A DNA stretch of 64,000 nt from Myxococcales bacterium (GTDB lineage Bacteria > Myxococcota_A > Polyangia > Polyangiales > GCA-016699535). Location: contig JACKDX010000001.1 in assembly GCA_020633325.1 (NCBI GenBank), forward strand, positions 744,001 to 808,000, given 5' to 3'. Below are positions 43,081 through 51,348 of the stretch, piece by piece; position 1 is the first letter of the stretch, and each line of letters starts with the position of its first letter. The notes under the pieces were generated by a model. That model worked only from the letters and a program-made list of their open reading frames with translations. It searched no databases and was not told the origin of the DNA. The translations under genes and the position numbers were made by a program.

Positions 43081-44988
43081 ATGACTCGCGGGGCCATAAT
43101 TCTTGCCTATGCTGCTATGGCGTTCGCTCTGACGGCGTGTGTCGACCGTGAGCTAAAGCCGCTTACGCCATGCACGCTTTTAGGCACGGGGATTTCCATT
43201 CGGCAGAATCCCACCAACAAAGTCGATCTGCTCTTTGTGGTGGATAACTCCCTGTCGATGAGCGACGAACAGGTGGAGCTAGCCAACAAGTTGAAGCGCA
43301 TGATCGATGTCTTGAGCACCGGAGACCTTGAGCCGGACGACGATCAAGTTGTGCAGAGCTTTACACCGGTTGAAGATTTGCATGTCGGGGTCATCTCTAC
43401 CGATATGGGGGGTGGTGGCTCGTGTTCTGAGTTAGGCGACGATGGGGTATTGCGTACAAATCCCGCGGGTGGTGCGGGTTGTGATCCCAACTATCCGGCG
43501 TTTTTGTCGTTTAGCTGTAACGACACAGGCGAATGCACGCCTACGCAAGCCAAGCTTTCTCAGGATGTCAGCTGCATGGTTCAGCTCGGAACCGCAGGTT
43601 GCAACAATGAGCAGCAGTTAGAATCGGTGCTAAAGGCGCTCTCGAATCCTGAGACCGAGGAGCCCATCACGTTTCTGACGGGCGAAGGGCACGGCGGAAC
43701 CGGTGGCGTTAATGCCGGATTTTTGCGAGACAATACGGTCTTAGCGGTGATTGTGCTGACCGACGAAGACGACTGCTCGGCGCGTGATACCGGGATATTT
43801 GCGCCCGGCAATCCAGAAGACGACAACCGCTACCTGACGGCTGAGAACGACATATACAAGGCCAATACTCGGCTGCGCTGTGCCAGCGACGCGAGCATCG
43901 GCTGGGGCGCGGAAGGTGCCGATTATGCCAATGGCGGCTTTGATGACACCCAAACTGGAGCGCTGTATCCCATCGAGCGCTATATCCAGGGCTTGTTGAA
44001 GCTCAGAGCAAATAGTCCAGACCTCTTTGTGTTCGCCGCCATTACAGGGGTCCCCGAAGATCTGGTCGACTCGCGCGACCCATCGGGACGGCTTGTGTTT
44101 GATTATGACGAGATTTTAGCCGACGAGCGCATGCAAGCAGTAGTCGAAGCCGATCCCAATCCCATGGATCCGCATCCAGAAGAGCGGCGTCTTAAAGAAG
44201 CGTGTACTCCTAAGCGGAACGAGGTTATGGCTATCGCGCCCGATCCTGCGCGCCGCATCGTGCGTTTGGCTCAGGGTTTGGATGCCGCCACCGGCGAGCA
44301 GACGAGTGTGCTTCAGTCGATATGCCAGGAAGATTTTAGCGACGCCCTTGACGCGATCATCCAGCGCATCAGTGATCGCTTGGGCAATGTTTGTTTGCCG
44401 CGCCAACTCAGCCGCAGCCCGGATGGATACGTCAACTGCGCGGTTCTTGAGACATTGCCCGAGGCAGGTACGCCCGATACAGTTATCGAATATACCGACG
44501 AGCAACTGGCCGCGCGCGGCCGCGAGTTCCTTCGCAAAGAAGGCGGACGGAATGTCTATGAGGTCCTGCAGCAGCCGACCAGCCGGGGCGCATGCCTCGT
44601 GCCAGAGGGGCCGGGCTGGTTTTACGACGACTGCTCGGAGGATGTCCTGAAGACCTGCGGAAGCGATGGGCAAAGGCTGCGCTTTCGGGCAGGGACGGAA
44701 GCGCCCCCAGGGGCCGAGGTGCGTTTGGAGTGCTTCCAGCCGATTAAACAGGTGATCGCTCAGGCTGAGGGCGTGCTCGGGGGGCCATGCCAGGGCGAAG
44801 AGGGCCCCCTGTGTGACCCATGGCCTATGGGACGCCCCGATGGCAGCGATGCGCCGTTTTTGCGGTGCGAGCCCAGCAGCGACCGCTGCCAGTATTACTG
44901 CGAAACCACAGCAGACTGCCCCAATAGCGCCTTTGTATGCGATGTAGTCCGAAAGGTGTGCGCAAACCCAACTTGTTATAGTCTATGA
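43081..44988 (+). CDS. VWA domain lipoprotein A
   Basis: 635 residues. Lipobox LTAC (Cys20) is followed by VDRELKPLTPC, also seen in the next gene. The VWA domain (about 48-360) has the MIDAS motif DNSLS (55-59), TGEGHGGTGGVNAGF and LTDEDDCS. The last 100 residues are rich in Cys (for example CQYYCETTADCPNSAFVC). Probably exposed on the outer membrane with a metal-dependent binding face. It overlaps the next gene by four bases (ATGA), or is 11 bases away from its GTG start. Confidence 0.85.
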   Translation: MTRGAIILAYAAMAFALTACVDRELKPLTPCTLLGTGISIRQNPTNKVDLLFVVDNSLSMSDEQVELANKLKRMIDVLSTGDLEPDDDQVVQSFTPVEDLHVGVISTDMGGGGSCSELGDDGVLRTNPAGGAGCDPNYPAFLSFSCNDTGECTPTQAKLSQDVSCMVQLGTAGCNNEQQLESVLKALSNPETEEPITFLTGEGHGGTGGVNAGFLRDNTVLAVIVLTDEDDCSARDTGIFAPGNPEDDNRYLTAENDIYKANTRLRCASDASIGWGAEGADYANGGFDDTQTGALYPIERYIQGLLKLRANSPDLFVFAAITGVPEDLVDSRDPSGRLVFDYDEILADERMQAVVEADPNPMDPHPEERRLKEACTPKRNEVMAIAPDPARRIVRLAQGLDAATGEQTSVLQSICQEDFSDALDAIIQRISDRLGNVCLPRQLSRSPDGYVNCAVLETLPEAGTPDTVIEYTDEQLAARGREFLRKEGGRNVYEVLQQPTSRGACLVPEGPGWFYDDCSEDVLKTCGSDGQRLRFRAGTEAPPGAEVRLECFQPIKQVIAQAEGVLGGPCQGEEGPLCDPWPMGRPDGSDAPFLRCEPSSDRCQYYCETTADCPNSAFVCDVVRKVCANPTCYSL

Positions 44989-44999
44989 GAGAGGGAACT

Positions 45000-46925
45000 G
45001 TGAGGAATACCATCCATCGAAATATCTATCAGTCTGGCATGCTCGGGGTGCTCGTCATGGGCTTGCTGCCCCTAAGCGGCTGCCCAAATCGTGAACTCAA
45101 GCCGCTGACGCCGTGCATCGTTTCCGGCGTGGTGGCCAAGGTGAAGCAAAACCCGGCTGATAAGATCGATGTACTTTTCGTGGTGGACAACTCCTTTTCG
45201 ATGGATGCGGAACAAAAAGCCCTGTCAGCGGAATTCGAGGCCATGATTCAGATTCTGGTGACAGGGGATACCGATGCCGATGGAAAGCAAGACAATCCTC
45301 CTGTGACGGATTTGCACCTCGGCGTCGTCACGACCGATCTCGGCATCGGGGGCTTGGACGTGACAGGGCCCATATGTGGCTTCTCTAACCGCACCGAGGG
45401 CGTCCCTGCGGCGCTCGGGGACGATGGTGTGCTCCAGACCAAAGGCGATGAGAAAGAGCCTACGTGCGAGGAGAGCTATCCGGCGTTTTTGGCATACGCG
45501 TGCGATGATGACGAGTGCTCGACACCGGCCAAGGAGAGCGAACGCACCCAACTCGCGAAGGACTTTGCCTGTGTGGCAAACTTGGGTATCGGTGGCTGCG
45601 GTCTAGAGCAGCCCCTTGAGGCGGCGCTGAAGGCGCTGTCAGATCCGGCAGCCGCTGATCCCGTGACATTTACCGTCGGGCAGGGACATGGGGGCGCTGA
45701 CGATCCCTTCAACGGCGGATTTTTGCGCCCCGATTCGTTGCTGACCATTGTGGTCGTCACTGACGAAGAAGACTGCTCTTCGCCCGACCCCCAGATGTTT
45801 GCCGAAAATGTGGAACCGCCTGTTCAGCAAGAGATTGCGTATCGCTGCGCGGATCAACCATGGGGCAATGCGGATCGACTTTATCCCGTGAGTCGATATG
45901 TTGATGGCTTCCTGAAACTGAGAGAGGGACGCGAGGATCTCCTGGTGTTTGCCGCCATCACAGGGGTGCCTCAGGCATTGGTAGATGCCAACACAAGCGA
46001 GAATGGGAACTACAACTTTGATGCCATCTTGGGAGACAACGAGGATCCCAATCATCCCTTGACACAAGTGCAACAGACAACCTGTATCTATAATCCCAAC
46101 AAAACCGAGGCGGCCGCGGTGCCGGCGCTGAGGCACTCCTGCGGCAAGGCGCAGGACAACTGCGGCCCGGGGTTCAGCGCCGATGATCAATTTGCATTTC
46201 CGCCGCGGCGTATCGTTGAGGTGGCCAGCGGTTTGGCTGAGCCTACGGGGGGCAACACGCTGGTTCAATCGATCTGCCCCCCCGCCGGCTCCAACGTTCC
46301 CAATTTTAGAACGGCGCTCAATCAGATTTTGACCAAGATTGGCGACGCGCTGACGGCCAGCACGTGCCTGCCGCGCGAACTGCGTCGTAACTCCGCAGGC
46401 GAGGTCAACTGTTCTGTTCTTGAGACTATGCCGGTGGGAGTGACGTGTGATTCCCAGCCCGGCCGGACGTTGAAGGACGTTAAAAATGGTCAGGAGGTAT
46501 GCATAGTGGCGCAGCTTTCCACGAAGTCCGACCAAACTCAGGTTCCAGAGGGTGAAGGCTGGTACTACGATGACTTCACCACCCAAGGTGAGGAACCCGG
46601 CGAAGATTCGCCACGGGTGAAGTACTGTGGGGACGAGGGACGACGGGTGGCGTTTACGAGCCCGCCAGTCGCAGGGTCCTCGGTGGGACTTGAGTGCACG
46701 CAGCCAGTCAAGAGCGCCTCGAGCAACGAGCCCGGGGTGCTGGGCGCGGCATGTGGCGGCGATCCAGACTGCGCAGCAGGGCTCCAATGCGAGCCGAACA
46801 GCAACAGCTGCCAATACACCTGTAGTACGAACGTTGACTGTTCCGAAAAGGCCTCCTCCGCCTTTGTGTGTAACCTGGAAGAAGGGGCCACGAAGGGCTA
46901 CTGCGTAACGCCGACCTGCCAGTAG
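45000..46925 (+). CDS. VWA domain lipoprotein B (paralogue of A)
   Basis: 641 residues. Lipobox LSGC (Cys28) is followed by PNRELKPLTPC. VWA MIDAS DNSFS (63-67), QGHGGADDPFNGGF and VTDEEDCS match those of the neighbour, and the Cys-rich end (CQYTCSTNVDCSEKASSAFVC) is shared. GTG 45000 is preferred since AGAGGG lies before it; ATG 44985 overlaps the previous stop. The two proteins probably act together, perhaps as a pair. Confidence 0.85.
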   Translation: MRNTIHRNIYQSGMLGVLVMGLLPLSGCPNRELKPLTPCIVSGVVAKVKQNPADKIDVLFVVDNSFSMDAEQKALSAEFEAMIQILVTGDTDADGKQDNPPVTDLHLGVVTTDLGIGGLDVTGPICGFSNRTEGVPAALGDDGVLQTKGDEKEPTCEESYPAFLAYACDDDECSTPAKESERTQLAKDFACVANLGIGGCGLEQPLEAALKALSDPAAADPVTFTVGQGHGGADDPFNGGFLRPDSLLTIVVVTDEEDCSSPDPQMFAENVEPPVQQEIAYRCADQPWGNADRLYPVSRYVDGFLKLREGREDLLVFAAITGVPQALVDANTSENGNYNFDAILGDNEDPNHPLTQVQQTTCIYNPNKTEAAAVPALRHSCGKAQDNCGPGFSADDQFAFPPRRIVEVASGLAEPTGGNTLVQSICPPAGSNVPNFRTALNQILTKIGDALTASTCLPRELRRNSAGEVNCSVLETMPVGVTCDSQPGRTLKDVKNGQEVCIVAQLSTKSDQTQVPEGEGWYYDDFTTQGEEPGEDSPRVKYCGDEGRRVAFTSPPVAGSSVGLECTQPVKSASSNEPGVLGAACGGDPDCAAGLQCEPNSNSCQYTCSTNVDCSEKASSAFVCNLEEGATKGYCVTPTCQ

Positions 46926-46950
46926 GCAGAGCTATCGTTTGTGATAGTCA

Positions 46951-46966
46951 GGGCACGCATTCTGCG
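46951..46966 (+). promoter_or_regulatory. sigma-54 (-24/-12) promoter candidate
   Basis: GGGCACGCATTCTGCG matches TGGCACG-N4-TTGC at 9 of 11 fixed positions with the GG-N10-GC spacing. It is 88 bases before the ATG of the outer-membrane protein gene. Confidence 0.5.
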
Positions 46967-47053
46967 ATACCGTCCGGCCGGTTTGTCGGCGCATGGCTTA
47001 TGAGCTCACGCGCGGGCCGGCCTAAGGGGAAATCTATTTGCAAGGAGAATATT

Positions 47054-47749
47054 ATGCATCGGTATCTGTTTCTGTGTAGCGCTGTGATTGTTGTTGGTGC
47101 GGCTTCTCCCGTATGGGCGCAGCAGACGGCTCCTGCGCCCGCTGAACCTGCGGTTACGGAACCGGCGGCTCCCTTGGCGGGCCAAGAGCCTGCTGTGGAG
47201 ATTGCAACACCGGCGCCCGAGCCGGTGGAGAATACGGATATTGTTCAGGCATCGCAATCTGATGACTCAGTGGTTGGCAAACTTGGCGTCGGATATTTCA
47301 CAACCTCGGCGCCGGTGGGGATTCGTCGCTGGGCCAGTGAGAGTTGGGGTTATGATCTGGGGGTGGGGTTCGGGTTACAAACCGAGTCACAGCCAGAGAC
47401 AGCTTGGTCAGCGAACGTGGAGGCCGGGGTATTGTACGCGCTGGCTCAGCTCGAAAACATTATCGTGTTTGTGCGAGGCGGCGTCGGGGTCGGCTTGGTG
47501 GACAACGGCGACTTGAATCGTGACGTTGATTTCAACCTGAACCTTAACGCAGTCCTGGGCGGCGAGTTTTTCCTGACGGCGCTTGGGTTTCCCAATCTCA
47601 GCTTCACCGGAGGCGTGGGTGCGCAGTTGAGTATTCTCAAGCCGGATGGAGGAACGACGTCCGTGGAGCTAGGCACCGTTTCCCACGGCGTGGACATCGT
47701 CTCTTCCACGGGGCTTACGGGTGTACTGGGCTTTCACATCTACTTTTAA
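47054..47749 (+). CDS. outer-membrane beta-barrel protein
   Basis: 231 residues. A signal peptide ends VWA-Q; a Pro/Ala-rich linker (about 22-65) follows, then a barrel of alternating strands (VGKLGVGYFTTSAPVGIRRW, AGVLYALAQLENIIVFVRGG) ending in LGFHIYF with C-terminal Phe, the usual beta signal. ATG 47054 has AAGGAG seven bases before it. It follows the VWA lipoprotein pair and has its own sigma-54-like element. Function unknown. Confidence 0.75.
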   Translation: MHRYLFLCSAVIVVGAASPVWAQQTAPAPAEPAVTEPAAPLAGQEPAVEIATPAPEPVENTDIVQASQSDDSVVGKLGVGYFTTSAPVGIRRWASESWGYDLGVGFGLQTESQPETAWSANVEAGVLYALAQLENIIVFVRGGVGVGLVDNGDLNRDVDFNLNLNAVLGGEFFLTALGFPNLSFTGGVGAQLSILKPDGGTTSVELGTVSHGVDIVSSTGLTGVLGFHIYF

Positions 47750-47752
47750 AGC

Positions 47753-47795
47753 AGTTTAGCGTGTCTAAACTCTCCCTTTCGGAAGAAGGGGAGAG
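47753..47795. promoter_or_regulatory. inverted repeat followed by strong hairpin
   Basis: AGTTTAG-N5-CTAAACT (47753-47771) has seven-base arms. Next to it CTCTCCCTTTC pairs with GAAGGGGAGAG around a GGAA tetraloop, an 11-bp stem with one wobble (47770-47795). There is no T run, so a classic terminator is not proven. It may end the outer-membrane gene or act as an operator for comM-recA. Confidence 0.4.
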
Positions 47796-47939
47796 TGCTC
47801 GCTTCTTACCGTCGCTGGGAAGCAGGGGTGGCCCGTCGGGATTTCCGCGGGGGGCGCGCCACCTTACGCCCACCTGCGCGCGTAAACTATTGATTTTATA
47901 GGACAGTGTCAGCGGCGCGCGCCTTGCATATGTGGGGGC

Positions 47940-49484
47940 GTGCGCGCCGTGTGCCAAGCTGGAGTGGTCTTGGGGATCGATGCCCATCCTGTCGAAGTCC
48001 AGGTGAGGCTGACCCGGGGGTTGCCGCGATTTGATATTGTAGGACTGCCTGAGACAGCCGTCAAAGAGGCGCGCCTCAGGGTGAGTTCCGCCATCGATGC
48101 GTGCCAGTTCGCCTTTCCGCAGCGAAGGGTGCTGCTGAACCTGGCTCCGGCCGATCTCCGCAAGTCGGGTACAGCGTTTGATCTGGCCATTGCCATTGCG
48201 GTTTTGTGCACCTCGGGTGGGTGCGCGCCCAATCTATTAGCCGGCACTTTGATCATTGGCGAGCTATCGCTTACGGGGGAAGTGCGTGGCATCTCGGGCG
48301 CATTGGCGCAGCTCAGAAGCGCGAGGGATCGCGGCCTCGGGCGGGCGATTGTTCCTCTGGAAAATGCTGCAGAAGCGCAGTTCATGTCGGGCATAGAGAT
48401 TCTCTGCGCCAAGGACCTGAAAGAGGTAGTGGGATTTCTCAACGGCGTAAGCACCCTTCCCGAGGCTCAATCGCTGAACGGCGATGTGGCGGGCCCGTGC
48501 CAGACCCAAAGCCCGACGGAGGACATGGCGGACATTCGCGGCCAAGCCATTGCCAAACGCGCGCTTGAAATTGCTGCCGTGGGGCATCACAACGTGCTTC
48601 TCACAGGTCCGCCCGGCGCAGGCAAGACCATGCTCGCGCGCCGCTTACCAGGTATTCTCGCGCCTCCCACACGTGAAGAGTCTTTGCTGATAGCCACGGT
48701 TGCTGGCGTTGCTCGAAGCTATTCGGGTAGCGCTCATGATCAATGCCAGCGTCCGTTTCGTTCTCCTCACCATACCATCAGCGATGTAGCCATGATGGGA
48801 GGAGGGGTGCCGGTCCGTCCCGGCGAGGTTACCCTGGCCCATGGTGGGGTGCTTTTCTTAGATGAGCTTGCAGAGTTTCGATCGAATGCGATCGAGGCGC
48901 TTCGGACCACCATGGAACAGGGCGAGATCCACATCGCGAGAAGCTTGTATCGCGTGACCTTGCCAGCCAAACCGTTGGTCGTGGCGGCGATGAATCCATG
49001 CCCGTGTGGTTACGCCGGCGATGCAAAACATATTTGTACATGCTCCATAGATCGCATTGCGCGATATCGCAGCAAGGTTTCCGGACCTCTGCTCGACCGT
49101 TTCGACATTCACGTCCATGTGCCGGCCGTTAAGATCAGAGACCTTTCTCAAGCGAAGACTGCAGAGAAAAGCACAGAGATCGCTCAACGCGTAAGCCTGG
49201 CGCAATCCTTTGCGCAATCGCGCCACAGCTGTATGGGCAAGCTCAATCCGTTGCGCAGTCAGGTGGCTCGGGTGATGGAACGCGCTGCAGAGCACTTTGG
49301 ATTGTCCGCGAGGGCCTGGGACAAGGTAATTCGGGTTGCGCGCAGCATTGCCGACTTGGAACAGACCACGCATATCGAGGCCGAACATGTGGCCGAGGCG
49401 TTTCAATACCGTTTTGTCGATCGATCACAGCATGCCAAAACCAGTATGGCGACAAGCATGCTCGAAGCCATGCCGGAACATTAG
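47940..49484 (+). CDS. comM: YifB/ComM family AAA+ helicase (Mg chelatase-like)
   Basis: 514 residues starting at GTG. The N-terminal ChlI-like domain (VEVQVRLTRGLPRFDIVGLP) precedes an AAA+ core with Walker A TGPPGAGKT and Walker B VLFLDELAEF, and a C-terminal domain with CPCGYAGD. ComM is a branch-migration helicase in natural transformation; the family is widespread, so competence is not implied. It is followed by recA after ten bases. Confidence 0.92.
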   Translation: MRAVCQAGVVLGIDAHPVEVQVRLTRGLPRFDIVGLPETAVKEARLRVSSAIDACQFAFPQRRVLLNLAPADLRKSGTAFDLAIAIAVLCTSGGCAPNLLAGTLIIGELSLTGEVRGISGALAQLRSARDRGLGRAIVPLENAAEAQFMSGIEILCAKDLKEVVGFLNGVSTLPEAQSLNGDVAGPCQTQSPTEDMADIRGQAIAKRALEIAAVGHHNVLLTGPPGAGKTMLARRLPGILAPPTREESLLIATVAGVARSYSGSAHDQCQRPFRSPHHTISDVAMMGGGVPVRPGEVTLAHGGVLFLDELAEFRSNAIEALRTTMEQGEIHIARSLYRVTLPAKPLVVAAMNPCPCGYAGDAKHICTCSIDRIARYRSKVSGPLLDRFDIHVHVPAVKIRDLSQAKTAEKSTEIAQRVSLAQSFAQSRHSCMGKLNPLRSQVARVMERAAEHFGLSARAWDKVIRVARSIADLEQTTHIEAEHVAEAFQYRFVDRSQHAKTSMATSMLEAMPEH

Positions 49485-49494
49485 GAGATAAGTC

Positions 49495-50529
49495 ATGACC
49501 ATGAAAGAGAAGCTCAAGGCGATGGGTGTCGCAATCAACGCCATCGAGAAGCAGTTCGGGAAGGGCGCGATCATGTCGCTTGGACAACGAAACCAGGAAA
49601 ACATAGCCGTCCTTTGTTCGGGATCGCGCTCGCTCGACATTGCCCTGGGGTCGGGTTACCCGCGTGGGCGCATTATTGAGGTCTTTGGTCCTGAATCAAG
49701 CGGCAAAACCACGCTCACTTTGCACGCGATCGCAGAGGCCCAGCGCGCCGAGGGCATCGCAGCGTTTATTGATGCCGAACACGCGCTTGATGTGCAGTAT
49801 GCTCGCAGACTCGGTGTCGATGCGGAACGCCTGCTTGTCAGTCAGCCGGATTCCGGCGAGCAAGCTCTGGACATCGCCGAGGCGTTGGTGCGCAGTGCTG
49901 CCATCGACCTGGTGGTCATAGATTCCGTGGCAGCATTGGTGCCTCGCGCTGAAATCGAAGGCGACATGGGTGACCACCATATGGGTCTTCAAGCGCGACT
50001 GATGAGCCAAGCGCTGCGTAAGTTGACAGGCATTGCGTTTCGGTCGGGCACTACCATGATATTCATTAATCAGTTGCGCACGAAAATTGGTGTGACATTT
50101 GGATCACCCGAAACCACCACCGGCGGCAACGCGCTCAAGTTTTATGCCTCGGTGCGGATGGATGTTAGGCGCATTGGGCAGGTCAAAGTAGCCGATGCAG
50201 TCATCGGAAACCGCACGAGAGTCAAAGTGGTTAAGAACAAGCTCGCTCCACCGTTTCAGGTAGCGGAGTTTGATCTCCGGTACGCCATGGGCATCGATCG
50301 TGTTGGGGACACTCTGGATCTGGCAGTCAGCCATGGGATCGTGACGCGCAACGGTGCATACTACGCCTTTGCCGATACGCAACTGGGACAAGGGCGGGAG
50401 AAGGCCCGGGAAACTTTGATCGAGAATGCCTCACTTTACGGGCGCCTCGATGCCGCGATCTTGGCATCGTTAAGCAGCGGGAAAGGCGCCGCAAAACCTG
50501 AATCACCGGGCGCAATCGCAGCGGCCTAA
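49495..50529 (+). CDS. recA: recombinase RecA
   Basis: 344 residues. Walker A GPESSGKTT (65-73) and the L1/L2 regions (AEIEGDMGDHHMGLQARLM; GVTFGSPETTTGGNALKFY) are intact, followed by a short C-terminal Ala-rich tail. It directs homologous recombination and LexA cleavage. AGGAGA precedes the ATG. With only ten bases after comM it probably shares its transcript; no LexA-type box was recognised immediately upstream. Confidence 0.97.
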   Translation: MTMKEKLKAMGVAINAIEKQFGKGAIMSLGQRNQENIAVLCSGSRSLDIALGSGYPRGRIIEVFGPESSGKTTLTLHAIAEAQRAEGIAAFIDAEHALDVQYARRLGVDAERLLVSQPDSGEQALDIAEALVRSAAIDLVVIDSVAALVPRAEIEGDMGDHHMGLQARLMSQALRKLTGIAFRSGTTMIFINQLRTKIGVTFGSPETTTGGNALKFYASVRMDVRRIGQVKVADAVIGNRTRVKVVKNKLAPPFQVAEFDLRYAMGIDRVGDTLDLAVSHGIVTRNGAYYAFADTQLGQGREKARETLIENASLYGRLDAAILASLSSGKGAAKPESPGAIAAA

Positions 50530-50574
50530 GGTACGGAGCTCCGCAATACCTTGCGGCAATTTTCGCGAGAGTTT

Positions 50575-51348
50575 CTAGAATCTCACCTTGGCTTGCGTCA
50601 TGCAGCCGACCGATGAGCAAGCCGCTGTTGCAGTGACCGGGGCAGAGGCTTCCTGGCCATCGTCATCCAAAAGAATCCAAAGGCCGATGCCCAATGCCAG
50701 TACGCCTGCGCCACCAATTAATAAGACATTTCTGAGGGTGCTCGCGGTTTGAAGTCTGTCGATGTCCCGTTCATAGCCGGGGAGGCACACGTTTTCGGGG
50801 CAGTGCTCGTTTTTTTGAGAACGATATCCCTCAGCCATGAATGCTGTGACGGTGCCGCCTATGAGCATGGCCGCCCCCAAGCCCGTGATCGCGTAGCCTA
50901 GTAACGGTGGTGTATGAGGCAGAGAAGGATCGTCGGGTTTGGATTTGCCCGTCTTTCGTATGGATCGGGCCGCTACGGCGTCGTCCTTGATAGCTTCTTC
51001 GAGTGCCAGAAGCTGCAGTTCAAGTGCATGCCGATCGGCGACATTCGGCGCGCGTGTCAGATAGCCTCTGAGGGCATCGGCAGCCTTTTTTCCATCACCG
51101 GCGTTTCGCGCAGCGATGTAAATATTGTAGAGCAGCGGCGCACGCTCGGACAATTGGTACGCCGTTTCGAACTCGCCCGCCGCTTCGTGGTACCGCCCCA
51201 CACGGAACAACCCCTTGCCGAGATCGAAATGCTCCTGTGCCAGGCGGTCAGAATTCTTGAGAGAGCGCTGTGCCATTGCAGATCGGATCGGCAAAAAAAG
51301 TGCCGCCGCGGCAAACGCGGTGAGACCGACGTGGCGCAGGCGGATCAA
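50575..51348 (-). CDS. secreted TPR-like protein with C-terminal membrane helices
   Basis: About 257 residues. A signal peptide (ending AMA-Q) precedes TPR-like repeats (about 20-95: FRVGRYHEAAGEFETAYQLS), a charged linker and two hydrophobic helices (YAITGLGAAMLIGGTVTAF; VLLIGGAGVLALGIGLWILL). It resembles the PEGA/TPR protein at 36 kb but lacks PEGA. TTG 51348 is preferred: GGAGG lies six bases before it and it overlaps the upstream stop (TTGA); an in-frame ATG at 51375 is the alternative. Confidence 0.75.
   Translation of the reverse strand: MIRLRHVGLTAFAAAALFLPIRSAMAQRSLKNSDRLAQEHFDLGKGLFRVGRYHEAAGEFETAYQLSERAPLLYNIYIAARNAGDGKKAADALRGYLTRAPNVADRHALELQLLALEEAIKDDAVAARSIRKTGKSKPDDPSLPHTPPLLGYAITGLGAAMLIGGTVTAFMAEGYRSQKNEHCPENVCLPGYERDIDRLQTASTLRNVLLIGGAGVLALGIGLWILLDDDGQEASAPVTATAACSSVGCMTQAKVRF

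Noticed and set aside
45639..46814. 391-residue open frame on the minus strand
   Set aside because: It is antisense to the second VWA lipoprotein, which has a clear lipobox, MIDAS motif and ribosome site.
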